This document shows, piece after piece, positions 44,606-55,740 of a stretch of DNA of 64,000 nt; the stretch's first letter is position 1; every line of letters begins with the position of its first letter. The stretch lies in assembly GCF_900103805.1 (NCBI RefSeq), contig NZ_FNIB01000002.1, positions 62,001 to 126,000 of the forward strand, written 5' to 3'. A program made the translations under genes and the position numbers. The notes below the pieces were generated by a model. It was not told the DNA's origin, searched no databases, and saw nothing but the letters and a program-made list of their open reading frames with translations. Source of the DNA: Cryobacterium flavum. Its GTDB lineage: Bacteria; Actinomycetota; Actinomycetes; Actinomycetales; Microbacteriaceae.

Positions 44606-45679
44606 GTGAAAGAGCTTGTAGCGCGCGTCCAGACTTGGCGCCCCGTGCGGGTCGTGACTCATTTCAGCAGCGTGGGCGGCAGTATCTTGGCCGCCGGTAT
44701 GTCGTATCAGGCGATTTTCGCCATTTTCGCGGCCGTTTGGGTGGGTTTCTCCATTGCCGGACTGTTCTTGACCGCGAACCAGCCCCTGCTGGACGCGCTC
44801 TATGCAATCATCAACCAGTCGATTCCGGGATTGATTGGCACCGACGGCATCATTGACCCAAAGCTGCTGGCGGCCGCCGGAATTTTCACCTGGATCGGTG
44901 CGATAGCACTGGTCGGGCTGCTGTTCACCGCGCTCAGCTGGCTGTCGGCCACGGCCCAGGCCGTGCGCACCGTGTTCGATATGCCCCAGCAGACCACGTT
45001 CTTCGTCTGGGTGAAGCTCCGTGAGCTCGGCCTTGGGCTGGTGTTCGGCCTGGCCCTGATTCTCTCGGCCGTCGTGTCGCTCGCCAGCACAGCCCTGCTC
45101 GACGTGCTGTTCAGTGTCTTTCACCTGCCGCAGGACTCGTTCTTCTATGAGGCGTCGGCCCGGCTGATCGGTCTGGCGGTCGTGCTCATCATCGATACGC
45201 TCACGCTGGCCGGCCTGTTCCGGGTGCTCTCCCGGGTGCGCATTCCCCCGCGGCGGCTGTTTACCGGAGCTCTGCTCGGTGGCGTCGCTCTCGGCGTGCT
45301 CAAGGTCCTCGGCGGCGCGCTCCTCGGCGGCGCCAATCGCAACCCGCTCCTGGCGACGTTCGCCGTGATCATCGGGCTACTGATCTGGTTCAACCTCGTG
45401 AGCACGGTCACGCTGATCGCCGCGTCCTGGATTGCGGTGGGCATGGACGACGCGGGGATCCCGCCCCACACCCTGAGCGCCGATGAAGCCGCCGCCAGCC
45501 AGCGCCGGCGCATGCACGACGCGCTCCGGCTGACCGCGCAGGGCGAGCTCAGCTCGGCCAGGGCTGCCGTCGACACCTCGCCCTGGTATGTCCGCTGGAG
45601 CGCCCGGCGACGGCTCCGCGCGGCCGAGGCGATCGTCGCTGGGTACGCCAAGGCGGATGCGGCTCAGACCACTAAGTAG
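44606..45679 (+). CDS. YihY/BrkB-family membrane protein
   Basis: A 357-residue integral membrane protein of the UPF0761/YihY family with six helices between about residues 25 and 290. It has the conserved start VTHFSSVGGSILAAGMSYQA and NLVSTVTLIAASWIAVGMDD near the end of the core, plus a soluble C-terminal tail of about 60 residues. The family was once called ribonuclease BN in error; function remains unknown (envelope stress and transport have been suggested). It starts at GTG 44606 directly after the sdh terminator and is followed by an exonuclease III gene after 9 bp. Confidence 0.87.
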   Translation: MKELVARVQTWRPVRVVTHFSSVGGSILAAGMSYQAIFAIFAAVWVGFSIAGLFLTANQPLLDALYAIINQSIPGLIGTDGIIDPKLLAAAGIFTWIGAIALVGLLFTALSWLSATAQAVRTVFDMPQQTTFFVWVKLRELGLGLVFGLALILSAVVSLASTALLDVLFSVFHLPQDSFFYEASARLIGLAVVLIIDTLTLAGLFRVLSRVRIPPRRLFTGALLGGVALGVLKVLGGALLGGANRNPLLATFAVIIGLLIWFNLVSTVTLIAASWIAVGMDDAGIPPHTLSADEAAASQRRRMHDALRLTAQGELSSARAAVDTSPWYVRWSARRRLRAAEAIVAGYAKADAAQTTK

Positions 45680-45688
45680 ACTTGGCCC

Positions 45689-47546
<1,858 letters not shown>

Positions 47547-47547
<1 letters not shown>

Positions 47548-48155
47548 TGCGTCCGTTCGTGCTGTCATCGCCCGGGGTCGTGCTCGATCAACCGGTGGCC
47601 GACGATGCCGATCGAGTCTTCGAGTACTGCCAGGACCCGATCTTCGAGCGCTTTCTGACCGTTCCGTGGCCGTACCGCTTCGAGCACGCCGAAGGATTCC
47701 TCAGCGAGTATGTTCCCGCCGGATGGATGTCGGATCGAGAATATACCTGGGCGCTGCGCGAGACGGCCGGGGCAGACCTCCTCGGCGTGATCGCGCTGCG
47801 CTTGACGGGAGAATCCGTCGCGGCCGACGCTTCCGTCCACCGGGTGGGGTCCATCGGCTTCTGGTTGGGCGCCCCGCACCGTGGCCGCGGGCTCATCCCC
47901 GAAGCGCAACGACTGGTCGCCGATTGGGCGTTCTCATCCAGACTCATCGATGTTCTGCACTGGGAGTGCCTGCTCGGAAACGTCGCGTCAGCCCGAGCGG
48001 CGTGGAAGTCGGGGTTTCGATATTCCGGGGTGGGGCCATCCGTCGCCGCCTACCGGGACGGAAGCTACCCTGACTCGTGGCAGGGCCACCTCGCCGCCGG
48101 AGACGACCGTGGGCCACAGCCCGGCTGGCCCGCAGAGACCCTGGGCTCGCGATGA
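47547..48155 (+). CDS. GNAT-family N-acetyltransferase, RimJ/RimL-like
   Basis: A 202-residue acetyltransferase_3-type GNAT protein. It has the RimJ/RimL layout: LVLDQPVADDADRVFEYCQDP-like N-terminus (here VVLDQPVADDADRVFEYC), SIGFWLGAPHRGRGLIPEAQRL (split: WLGAPHRGRG is the acetyl-CoA loop) and ECLLGNVASARAAWKSGFRY. The likely substrate is a protein N-terminus or small amine. ATG 47547 overlaps the trpS stop, and its own stop overlaps the HAD gene, so it is in the xth-trpS operon. Confidence 0.87.
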
Positions 48156-48916
48156 TGCCGAGGGTTGTGCTGTTCGACCTCGACGACACCCTCTTCGCAC
48201 ACCGGGGAGCGGTTGCAGCGGGCATTCTGCTGCACCTCGACCGGATCGGCGGCGAATTCGCTACCGGCGACCGGACGGCGGCCACCGCGCTCTGGGATGC
48301 ACTCGAGGAGGAGCACTACCACTCCTACCTCGCCGGCACTCTGGATTTCGCCGGCCAACGCCGCGCCCGCGCCCAGGACTTCGCGGCGTCATTCCGCGTT
48401 TCGTTGACTGACGCCGAGGCTGACGCCTGGTTCGACGACTACTTCCTGAGGTACCGGGCCAGTTGGCGGCTGCACGACGACGCCCTCCCCTGCCTCGATG
48501 CGCTGGTGGAGCTTCTGCCCGGAGTGCGTTTTGGCCTCATCACGAACGGCGACCCGGTCTTTCAGGGCGAGAAAATTTGGCGGGTCGGATTGCACGACCG
48601 GTTCGAGCACGTCGTCACCTCGGGTGCACTCGGCGTCGCCAAGCCCGACGTGCGCATCTTCGAGCACGCCTGCGCCCTGTTCGGCGTGCCCGTGTCAGAG
48701 GCGGTGTATGTCGGGGACCGGCTCCGCACGGATGCTCTGGGCGCGGCTGCTGCGGGACTGACGGGGGTCTGGCTCGACCGCGCCACCGCATCCGCTGTCC
48801 CACTGACGCCTGCCGACAAAATAGACGCCGCGCGCCTCCGTATTCTTCGGATCGAGACCTTGGCCGAACTCACCAGTGCGCTCAGCGGGCAGTCAGTGGA
48901 AACGCGCCCGGCCTAA
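48152..48916 (+). CDS. HAD-superfamily hydrolase
   Basis: A 254-residue HAD subfamily IA phosphatase. Motif I is LFDLDDTLFAH (nucleophile and acid Asp), motif II is ITNGDP, motif III is the Lys in VAKPDVRIF and motif IV is YVGDRLRTDALGA. A helical cap lies between motifs I and II. The start is ATG 48152-48154, overlapping the GNAT stop (ATGA); the longer frame upstream is inside the GNAT gene. It ends the operon exonuclease, TrpRS, GNAT, HAD. The substrate may be a small phosphorylated metabolite. Confidence 0.88.
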   Translation: MMPRVVLFDLDDTLFAHRGAVAAGILLHLDRIGGEFATGDRTAATALWDALEEEHYHSYLAGTLDFAGQRRARAQDFAASFRVSLTDAEADAWFDDYFLRYRASWRLHDDALPCLDALVELLPGVRFGLITNGDPVFQGEKIWRVGLHDRFEHVVTSGALGVAKPDVRIFEHACALFGVPVSEAVYVGDRLRTDALGAAAAGLTGVWLDRATASAVPLTPADKIDAARLRILRIETLAELTSALSGQSVETRPA

Positions 48917-49022
48917 CTCCAATTCGCGGCCGCAAATTGCAGGAATTATGCGGCTGGGCCAGGTGGAAAGGGGAGACAGAGCGGAGGCCGGATGGCCAGC
49001 TGCTCGTCGAGGCGAGATGCCG

Positions 49023-49056
49023 AAAGCCCGGCTCCGCGTTGGCGGGGCCGGGCTTT
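49023..49056 (-). terminator. Terminator of glpK
   Basis: AAAGCCCGGC (49023-49032) and GCCGGGCTTT (49047-49056) form a perfect 10-bp stem ending in A/T pairs, so on the minus strand the 3' arm ends in TTT. It lies 18 bp after the glpK stop and may also stop read-through from the HAD gene on the plus strand. The rest of 48917-49022 shows nothing. Confidence 0.75.
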
Positions 49057-49074
49057 GGGTCACACGGGCGGACG

Positions 49075-50589
49075 CTAGCGCACGTCTTCGTCTACCCAGT
49101 CGAGGGTCTTCGTTACGGCCTTCTTCCAGTTGCGCAGGAGGCGGTCGGCCTCGTCCTTGTCCATGGAGGGCTCCCAGCGGGAGTCTTCCTGCCAGTTGGC
49201 GCGGAGGTCGTCGAGGCCGCTCCAGAATCCGACCGCTAGGCCGGCCGCATACGCGGCACCGAGGGCGGTGGTCTCGGCGACGACCGGGCGCACGACCGGC
49301 ACGCCGATGATGTCGGCCTGGAACTGCATGAGCAGGTCGTTCGCCGTGGCGCCGCCGTCGACCTTGAGCTCAGTCAGCGGCACGCCGGAGTCGGCGTTGA
49401 CCGCGTCGAGCACCTCGCGGGTCTGGTACGCAATGGCCTCGAGCGCCGCGCGTGCGATGTGACCCTTGTTGACGTAGCGGGTAAGGCCGACCAGGGCACC
49501 GCGGGCGTCGGACCGCCAGTACGGCGCGAACAGGCCGGAGAAGGCCGGTACGAAGTAGGCTCCGCCGTTGTCCTTGACCGTCTTGGCGAGGTCTTCGATC
49601 TCAGAGGCGTTCTTAATGATGCCGAGCTGGTCGCGCATCCACTGCACGAGCGACCCGGTCACGGCGATCGATCCTTCGAGCGCGTAGTGCACGGGGGCGT
49701 CGCCGAGCTTGTAGCCGACCGTGGTGAGCAGGCCGTTCTTCGAGTGGATGATCTCGGTGCCGGTGTTGAAGATCAGAAAGTTACCGGTGCCATAGGTGTT
49801 CTTCGCTTCGCCCTGGTCGAAGGCGGCCTGGCCGAAGGTTGCGGCCTGCTGGTCGCCGAGGATGCCGGCGATCGGCACCTCGCGCAGCAGGCTGTGCCCG
49901 CTCGCGATGCCGTAGACCTCGGATGAAGACTTGATCTCGGGCAGCATCGACTTCGGCACGTCGAAGATGGCGAGGATCTCGTCGTCCCACTGAAGGGTTT
50001 CGAGGTCCATGAACATGGTGCGGCTCGCGTTGGTGACGTCGGTCGCGTGCACGCCGCCCTCGATGCCACCGGTCAGGTTCCAGAGGACCCAGGAGTCGGT
50101 GGTGCCGAACAGGAGGTCGCCGGCATCCGCTTTGGCGCGGGCACCCTCGACGTTTTCGAGGATCCAGACGATCTTGGTGCCGGAGAAGTAGGTGGCCAGT
50201 GGCAGGCCGACCTTGCCCTTGAACCGCTCGACACCGCCATCCGCTGCGAGACGATCGACGATCGGCTGGGTTCGCGTGTCCTGCCAGACGATGGCGTTGT
50301 AGACGGGCACGCCGGTGTTCTTGTCCCAGACGACAGCGGTTTCGCGCTGGTTGGTGATGCCGATGGCTTCGATGTCGTGGCGCGTGATGTTCGCCTTTGA
50401 CAGCGCCTGGCCGATGGCCTCACGGGTGTTGTCCCAGATTTCCTTCGGGTCATGCTCGACCCAGCCGGCCTGCGGCAGAATCTGTTCGTGCTCGAGCTGG
50501 CCGGTCGAAATGATCGACCCCGCCTTGTCGAACACGATCGCGCGGGAGCTCGTGGTTCCCTGGTCGATGGCGAGAACGTACTTGGCCAT
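49075..50589 (-). CDS. glpK: Glycerol kinase
   Basis: A 504-residue FGGY-family kinase that phosphorylates glycerol to glycerol-3-phosphate. The N-terminal ATP-binding loop is [15 protein letters not shown] (residues 7-21), substrate residues lie in [11 protein letters not shown] and VWQDTRT, and the second FGGY signature is around [20 protein letters not shown]. Length is standard (495-510). The ATG follows AAAGGAG. It lies 71 bp downstream of glpF on the same strand, so glpF-glpK probably form one transcript. The product feeds GlpD. Confidence 0.96.
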   Translation of the reverse strand: MAKYVLAIDQGTTSSRAIVFDKAGSIISTGQLEHEQILPQAGWVEHDPKEIWDNTREAIGQALSKANITRHDIEAIGITNQRETAVVWDKNTGVPVYNAIVWQDTRTQPIVDRLAADGGVERFKGKVGLPLATYFSGTKIVWILENVEGARAKADAGDLLFGTTDSWVLWNLTGGIEGGVHATDVTNASRTMFMDLETLQWDDEILAIFDVPKSMLPEIKSSSEVYGIASGHSLLREVPIAGILGDQQAATFGQAAFDQGEAKNTYGTGNFLIFNTGTEIIHSKNGLLTTVGYKLGDAPVHYALEGSIAVTGSLVQWMRDQLGIIKNASEIEDLAKTVKDNGGAYFVPAFSGLFAPYWRSDARGALVGLTRYVNKGHIARAALEAIAYQTREVLDAVNADSGVPLTELKVDGGATANDLLMQFQADIIGVPVVRPVVAETTALGAAYAAGLAVGFWSGLDDLRANWQEDSRWEPSMDKDEADRLLRNWKKAVTKTLDWVDEDVR

Positions 50590-50660
50590 GTGTAACTCCT
50601 TTGTTGTTCCAGGTGGAATTTCTAAGTTTAAAGCGGATGCTGCAGAATACGTCGAATGGC

Positions 50661-51419
50661 TTAGCCCAGGATGGGTAGCAGCACTCCCGACGAGGCGCCG
50701 GCAAGGACGCCACCGATGATGGGGCCCACGACCGGCACCCAGGAATAGGACCAGTCGCTCGACCCTTTGCCCTTGATCGGCAGCAGGAAGTGCGCGATGC
50801 GGGGTCCGAGGTCACGGGCGGGGTTGATGGCGTAACCGGTGGGCCCACCGAGAGAGGCACCGATCGCGATCACGAGCAGGGCCACCGGCAGCGCGCCGAG
50901 GGCTGCCAGGCCGCCGCCGTCGCCGTTGCGGCCGAAACCGATGACGACGAAGACGAGCACGAAGGTGCCGATGATCTCGGTGACGAGGTTCCAGCCGTAA
51001 GAGCGGATGGCTGGCCCGGTAGAGAAGACGCCGAGCTTGTTGGCGGCTTCCGGCTCCTGGTCGAAGTGCTGCTTGTAGGCGAGCCACACCACGACGGCGC
51101 CGAGGATGGCACCGATCATCTGGGCGCCGATATAGGTCAGCGTCGATACGACATTGACCGGCACGCCCGAACCGAAGGTGTCGGCCCCACTCGCGACGAG
51201 ACCGAGGGTGACGGCCGGGTTCAGGTGGGCACCGGAGTTGTAGGCGGCGATCACACCGGCGTAGACCGCGAGGCCCCAGCCGATGGTGACCATGAGAAAG
51301 CCGCCGCCGAAACCCTTGTTCTTGGCGAGGGCGACGTTGGCGACCACGCCACAGCCGAGTAGCACGAGGATGGCCGTTCCCACGACCTCTGACATAAAGA
51401 CGACACCGAGATTGTCCAC
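50661..51419 (-). CDS. glpF: Glycerol uptake facilitator (aquaglyceroporin)
   Basis: A 252-residue MIP-family channel with six helices and two half helices. The two NPA boxes are in HLNPAVT (67-69) and AINPARD; the selectivity-filter Arg directly follows the second box. The extended loops and length fit glycerol facilitators rather than aquaporins. The start is GTG 51417-51419 with AAAGG about six bases upstream. It lies upstream of glpK. A 14-bp operator-like sequence at 51538-51551 is shared with the SorC regulator promoter region. Confidence 0.94.
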   Translation of the reverse strand: MDNLGVVFMSEVVGTAILVLLGCGVVANVALAKNKGFGGGFLMVTIGWGLAVYAGVIAAYNSGAHLNPAVTLGLVASGADTFGSGVPVNVVSTLTYIGAQMIGAILGAVVVWLAYKQHFDQEPEAANKLGVFSTGPAIRSYGWNLVTEIIGTFVLVFVVIGFGRNGDGGGLAALGALPVALLVIAIGASLGGPTGYAINPARDLGPRIAHFLLPIKGKGSSDWSYSWVPVVGPIIGGVLAGASSGVLLPILG

Positions 51420-51537
51420 ATTGACCTTTCAGATGGGGTGCTGCTGTTCACCGCGCTCGACCTAGTTGTCGAGTGCGGCTGTCGTGCGTTGTGTCTAAAA
51501 CGTATCGGCGCCCAAGGCGGAGTGAGCCGGTTTCGCC

Positions 51538-51551
51538 TGCACATTCGTGCA
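51538..51551. promoter_or_regulatory. Operator-like palindrome upstream of glpF
   Basis: TGCACATTCGTGCA has perfect 5-bp arms (TGCAC/GTGCA; extendable to CTGCAC/GTGCAG) around a 4-bp centre. It differs at only two of 14 positions from TGAACATACGTGCA at 53414-53427, next to the start of the divergent SorC regulator. It lies 118 bp upstream of the glpF start. Confidence 0.55.
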
Positions 51552-51584
51552 GATTGCCGGCAATCGTCAGCCCCGGACGGGGGG

Positions 51585-53327
51585 TCAGGCGCCGAAGACG
51601 GCGGCCTCGCTGGCGGCAGCGAGGTCGACCCCGTGTGCGTCGATCAGGATGCCGCGTGCCAGCTCGATTTCTTCAGCCCGGCGTTCGGCGTCCCAGCCGA
51701 GCACGGGGGCGACGACGAGCGCGAGCTCTTTGAGCAGCGGGGTGGTGACCGCGCCGACGAAGGCCATGCTGGTGCGGCGCAGGAGCACGTCGATCAGGCG
51801 CACGACGCTCTCGGTCGATGCCAGAAACTCGATCTCACGCCGGCTGTAGGCCGCGTTGTGCTGGAGCGGGGCATCCGCCGGACCGCTTGGGTCGGTCAAG
51901 AACTCGATGACCTCGCTGGCCCGCGTTCCGTACCGGGCGAGCAGGGCTGCGGCGCGGTCAGTGCCGACCTCGTCGCCGTGGGCGGTGACCCAAACCTGGT
52001 GGGCGGCATCCGTTGCCGGGAAGTTGCGCCCGCCACCGATGGCCAGGCCCTCGGTAGAGACGGTGCGCGGCAGGCCAAGCAGCTTCAGAATGTCGGTGCT
52101 CAGGTTTTCGGCCAGGGCACGGAACGTTGTCCACTTGCCTCCGACCAGGCTGAGCAGGGTGCCGTCGGCGGCTCCGGCGCGGGGCAGCGGACGCGACTCG
52201 ATGCGATAGTCGCGGGAGACGAAACCGGGGGCCTCATCGTCGTGGCGGGGCAGCGGGCGCACACCGGCGAAGCGAAACACGATGTGCGAACGATCGACCT
52301 TTACCGTTGGGAAAACGTGCGCGACCAGGTCGAAGAAGTAGTCGATCTCAGGTTCGGTGCACCGAATCGGCTTGGTCATATCGTGCTCGAGGTCGGTGGT
52401 ACCGACCAGAACGCGGCCCTTGAGCGGGTAGATCAACACGATGCGACCGTCTTCATGCTCGAAGAAGATCTCGCGTCCACCGGTTGCCGCGAGCAGCTCC
52501 GGGTTGTCGAGCACCACGTGGGAGCCTTTGGTGCCGCCCATGAAGGTGCTCGGCTGACCGAGGGCAGAGTTGGTGAGGTCGGTCCAGGGGCCACTGGTGT
52601 TGACGACGACATCCGCCTGGAATCGGAATTCATCGCCGGTGATGGTGTTGCGCAGGAGCACACCGTTCTCATCCATGCCCGCGGCTTCAACGTAATTAGC
52701 GGCGCGGGCGTGGGGACCGGCGTCGAGGCCGTCGCGCAGCACATCGAGGGCGAGACGCTCAGGGTCGTGCATGGCCGCGTCGTAGTAGGTGGCGGTGTAC
52801 TTGAGGCCGGGGTTCAGCAGCGGCAGGGCGGCGAGCGCCTTGGCACGGCCCTTGAACTCGTGGCGCGGCACGGTGCCGCCGTCGCGGGAGAAGGCGTCGT
52901 AGATCATCATACCGAGCTTGATGAGCATGGCGCCGCGCTCAACGTGCTTGGCTCCCTGCTTGTGGGTCAGGAACCGGAGCGGCGCTGCCATCACACCGGA
53001 GAAGGTGGAGAAGATGGGAATGGTCGTCTGCAGCGGCTTGACGTAGTGCGGCGCGATCTTGAGCAGGCTGTTGCGCTCCGTCACCGACTCCTTCACCAGG
53101 CGAAACTCACCGTTTTCGAGGTAGCGCACGCCGCCGTGGATCATGTGCGAGCTGGCCGACGAGGCGCCGGAGACGAAGTCGTTCTTTTCTACGATGACCA
53201 CGTCGACGCCCTGGAGTGCCAGATCGCGGAAGGTCGCGATGCCGTTGATGCCTGCGCCGATGATGAGCACCTGGGCGTTCGGATGAGCGGGGATCGCGGT
53301 CGAAGTCTGTGAGTTTAAGAACGACAT
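51585..53327 (-). CDS. glpD: Glycerol-3-phosphate dehydrogenase (aerobic, FAD-dependent)
   Basis: A 580-residue flavoenzyme. The FAD motif is VLIIGAGINGIATFRDLALQ (about residues 20-39), then SGASSASSHMIHGGVRYLENGEF (split: SSASSHMIHGG is the family block), and the C-terminal DAO_C domain includes RYGTRASEV. It oxidises glycerol-3-phosphate to dihydroxyacetone phosphate at the membrane, passing electrons to quinone. I start it at ATG 53325-53327 because GAGGTG lies about six bases upstream; a longer frame would run into the regulator promoter. The C-terminus ends cleanly. It is divergent from the SorC-type regulator. Confidence 0.95.
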   Translation of the reverse strand: MSFLNSQTSTAIPAHPNAQVLIIGAGINGIATFRDLALQGVDVVIVEKNDFVSGASSASSHMIHGGVRYLENGEFRLVKESVTERNSLLKIAPHYVKPLQTTIPIFSTFSGVMAAPLRFLTHKQGAKHVERGAMLIKLGMMIYDAFSRDGGTVPRHEFKGRAKALAALPLLNPGLKYTATYYDAAMHDPERLALDVLRDGLDAGPHARAANYVEAAGMDENGVLLRNTITGDEFRFQADVVVNTSGPWTDLTNSALGQPSTFMGGTKGSHVVLDNPELLAATGGREIFFEHEDGRIVLIYPLKGRVLVGTTDLEHDMTKPIRCTEPEIDYFFDLVAHVFPTVKVDRSHIVFRFAGVRPLPRHDDEAPGFVSRDYRIESRPLPRAGAADGTLLSLVGGKWTTFRALAENLSTDILKLLGLPRTVSTEGLAIGGGRNFPATDAAHQVWVTAHGDEVGTDRAAALLARYGTRASEVIEFLTDPSGPADAPLQHNAAYSRREIEFLASTESVVRLIDVLLRRTSMAFVGAVTTPLLKELALVVAPVLGWDAERRAEEIELARGILIDAHGVDLAAASEAAVFGA

Positions 53328-53413
53328 TGTTGTCACCTCTGTCTCGGGCTTGCACTCGACAAGCCATGTGAATAGATTCATTCTGACAGTCCTACATAAT
53401 TTCTCAACCGGAT

Positions 53414-53427
53414 TGAACATACGTGCA
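53414..53427. promoter_or_regulatory. Operator-like sequence between glpD and the SorC regulator
   Basis: TGAACATACGTGCA lies 10 bp upstream of the regulator's GTG start and 86 bp upstream of glpD. It matches TGCACATTCGTGCA upstream of glpF at 12 of 14 positions, in the same orientation. A second, shorter inverted repeat (TGAAT-AG-ATTCA, 53369-53380) lies closer to glpD. Autoregulation and control of glpFK by the SorC protein are inferred. Confidence 0.55.
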
Positions 53428-53437
53428 AGGAGCCGCT

Positions 53438-54412
53438 GTGACCTTCGAGACCGACCCCGTGCAGTCCGACCGCAGCCGCGATGCCCTCACCGCCGCGCAC
53501 CTGTACTACATGCAGGACCTCACAATGGATGCCATTGCCCAGGAGCTACATACCTCCCGTTCCTCCGTCTCCCGCTTGCTCAGCCACGCTCGAGAGACCG
53601 GCCTGGTCGACATCCAAATCAAGTCCCCACTGGATGCCCCGAGTCACCTCGAGCAGCAGATCGAGGCTCGATTTCAGATCACCGCGCACGTCGTTCCGGT
53701 TCCGGACAGCGCGAGCGATGTCGATCGGCTCGAGCGTGTGGCCCTGTCTGTTGCACGGATTCTCGGCCAATACTTTGACTCGAACATGACCATGGGTATC
53801 GCCTGGGGTTCGACCATGAACGCGATCAGCCGGCACGTGACGCCCAAGCAGACGCACAACTCGCAGATCGTGCAGCTCAACGGCGCCGGAAATATGCGTA
53901 CGACCGGTCTCGGCTACGCGAGTGAGATTCTCGGCCGTTTCGGAACGGCCTTCGGCGCGCATGTGCAGCAGTTTCCGGTGCCGGCCTTCTTCGACGACCC
54001 CGCGACCAAGCAGGCGCTGTGGCGCGAGCGCAGCATCAGTCGCCTGATCGATATGCAGTCCATCATGGATATCGCCCTGTTCGGCCTCGGTTCTCCGTTC
54101 TCCGGCGTGATCAGCCGGGTCTACGCCGGCGGCTACCTCGAGCAGGCCGAATTCGACGCCCTCAGCGCGGCCGGCGTGGTCGGCGACGTCGCGACAGTGT
54201 TCTACCGCGCCGACGGTTCGGCCGACGATATCGCCATGAACGAACGCTCCACCGGTCCGGACTTCACCGCGCTGCGCCGCACCCCGCGCCGCATCTGCGT
54301 TGTGGCCGGTCGCTCCAAGCTCGCGAGCCTGCGCGGCGCTCTGGCCGCACACCTCATCACCGACCTGTTCGTCGACGAGAGCACGGCCCGCGCCCTGGTC
54401 GAGGCAAACTGA
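53438..54412 (+). CDS. SorC/DeoR-type sugar-binding transcriptional regulator
   Basis: A 324-residue regulator. An N-terminal helix-turn-helix (about residues 20-55) contains LTMDAIAQELHTSRSSVSRLL, and the rest is the SorC sugar-binding domain with GIAWGSTMNAI, GLGSPFSGVI and a C-terminal VAGRSKLASLRGAL region. SorC proteins bind phosphorylated sugars and act as tetramers. I choose GTG 53438 because AAGGAG lies five bases upstream; a GTG 15 bases earlier overlaps that site. Divergence from glpD and the shared operator motif suggest it controls glycerol use, with glycerol-3-phosphate or a related metabolite as effector; this is inference. Confidence 0.88.
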   Translation: MTFETDPVQSDRSRDALTAAHLYYMQDLTMDAIAQELHTSRSSVSRLLSHARETGLVDIQIKSPLDAPSHLEQQIEARFQITAHVVPVPDSASDVDRLERVALSVARILGQYFDSNMTMGIAWGSTMNAISRHVTPKQTHNSQIVQLNGAGNMRTTGLGYASEILGRFGTAFGAHVQQFPVPAFFDDPATKQALWRERSISRLIDMQSIMDIALFGLGSPFSGVISRVYAGGYLEQAEFDALSAAGVVGDVATVFYRADGSADDIAMNERSTGPDFTALRRTPRRICVVAGRSKLASLRGALAAHLITDLFVDESTARALVEAN

Positions 54413-54473
54413 TCGGATATTGAACGGAATACCACGGCGCGCAGGCTGTTGCACTATAACTAGAAGTACTACA

Positions 54474-54606
54474 CGTGCTCCGGGGTCGGTGTAATTCCGA
54501 ACCGGCGGTTAAAGTCCGCGACCCGTTAGTCCCTTTGACGAGGGACCGACGGTTGAGCTGGTGAAACTCCAGCACCGACGGTTAAAGTCCGGACGGGAGG
54601 CGCACG
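54474..54606 (+). ncRNA. FMN riboswitch (RFN element)
   Basis: The conserved RFN blocks are in order: CTCCGGGGTCGGTG near 54478, GAACCGGCGGTTAAAGTCCG (about 54500-54520), GAGCTGGTGAAACTCCAGC, then CCGACGGTTAAAGTCCGG and GGGAGG near 54599. The outer P1 helix pairs CGTGC (54474-54478) with GCACG (54602-54606). It lies 92 bp upstream of ribD and controls the rib operon by binding flavin mononucleotide. A downstream sequestering or terminator helix was not resolved by eye. Confidence 0.95.
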
Positions 54607-54698
54607 AGTTGGTTGGCCCCTACGGTTGACCGACGGGTTTTAGGCATGATGATGCACACCCACGCCCCCGGAGCTCGTCCGACACGGATGAGGGCGGG

Positions 54699-55733
54699 AT
54701 GACCAACAACGCGGCAGTTAACGTGGGCCTGCGGAGCGCCATGCGCCGCGCCCTCGAGCTGGCCGCCCAGGGCCTCGCCACCGGAGTCAACCCGCGGGTG
54801 GGCTGCGTAATTCTGAATGCCAACGGCGAGACCCTCGCCGAAGGGTGGCACCGCGGCGCCGGCACCCGGCACGCGGAGGTCGACGCGCTCGCACAGCTCG
54901 ACCCCGGCGCCGCTCGCGGAAGCACCGTCGTTGTCACGCTCGAACCGTGCAACCATATCGGCCGCACCGGTCCGTGCGCAGAGGCCCTGATCGATGCCGG
55001 CGTGGCCCGCGTCGTGTACTCGGTGACCGACCCGGGCCAGCACTCCTGCGGCGGGGCCGACCGGCTGCGCGCCGCCGGCATCGAGGTGCAGGGCGGGCTG
55101 TTCGCCAATGTCGGCGAGGCTTTTCTCGCCGACTGGCTCGTCGCCGCCCGCCTCGGTCGCCCGTTCGTCACTCTCAAATGGGCGTCGAGCCTCGACGGGC
55201 GCGCGGCCGCCGCCGACGGCTCCAGCCGTTGGATCACCGGCGACGCGGCCCGCCTCGACGTGCACCGACGTCGTAGCGCCTCCGATGCGATCCTGATCGG
55301 CACCGGCACCGTTCTCGCCGATGACCCCGCCTTGACCGCGCGCGACGCCGACGGTGTGCTGCTCCCCCGGCAGCCCGTGCCCGTGGTGGTCGGGCGACGC
55401 GAGGCGCCGGCATCCTCTGCCCTGTTTGCGCACCCGCAGCAGCCGCTGTTCTTCGACGGCCTCGACCTGCCCGGCCTACTCGCCGACCTGCACAAACGCG
55501 CCGTGCGCAGCGTGTTCATCGAGGGCGGCCCAACCGTGGCGAGCGCGTTCGTGGCCGCCGGGCTGGTCGACGAATACCTCGTCTACCTCGCGCCGACGCT
55601 GATCGGCGGCCCGCGACTGGCCCTCACTGACATCGGCGTAGCCGCAATCGGCGAGCAGCGCCGCCTCTCTATCCACTCCCTCGACCGCCTCGGCGACGAT
55701 GTTCTCATCGTGGCCCGACCGCTCACACCCTAA
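54699..55733 (+). CDS. ribD: Bifunctional riboflavin deaminase/reductase
   Basis: A 344-residue two-domain enzyme. Residues 1-145 are the zinc deaminase domain: the HAE triad is in RHAEVDAL, and the cysteines are in LEPCNHIGRTGPCAEAL. The C-terminal domain (about 150-344) is the NADPH-dependent reductase with LKWASSLDGRAAAADG-like substrate loop, RSASDAILIGTGTV and IEGGPTVASAF. It performs steps 2 and 3 of riboflavin synthesis. It is the first gene behind the FMN riboswitch. The ATG at 54699 follows GAGGGCGGG. It is 7 bp from ribE. Confidence 0.95.
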   Translation: MTNNAAVNVGLRSAMRRALELAAQGLATGVNPRVGCVILNANGETLAEGWHRGAGTRHAEVDALAQLDPGAARGSTVVVTLEPCNHIGRTGPCAEALIDAGVARVVYSVTDPGQHSCGGADRLRAAGIEVQGGLFANVGEAFLADWLVAARLGRPFVTLKWASSLDGRAAAADGSSRWITGDAARLDVHRRRSASDAILIGTGTVLADDPALTARDADGVLLPRQPVPVVVGRREAPASSALFAHPQQPLFFDGLDLPGLLADLHKRAVRSVFIEGGPTVASAFVAAGLVDEYLVYLAPTLIGGPRLALTDIGVAAIGEQRRLSIHSLDRLGDDVLIVARPLTP

Positions 55734-55740
55734 GGAACCC

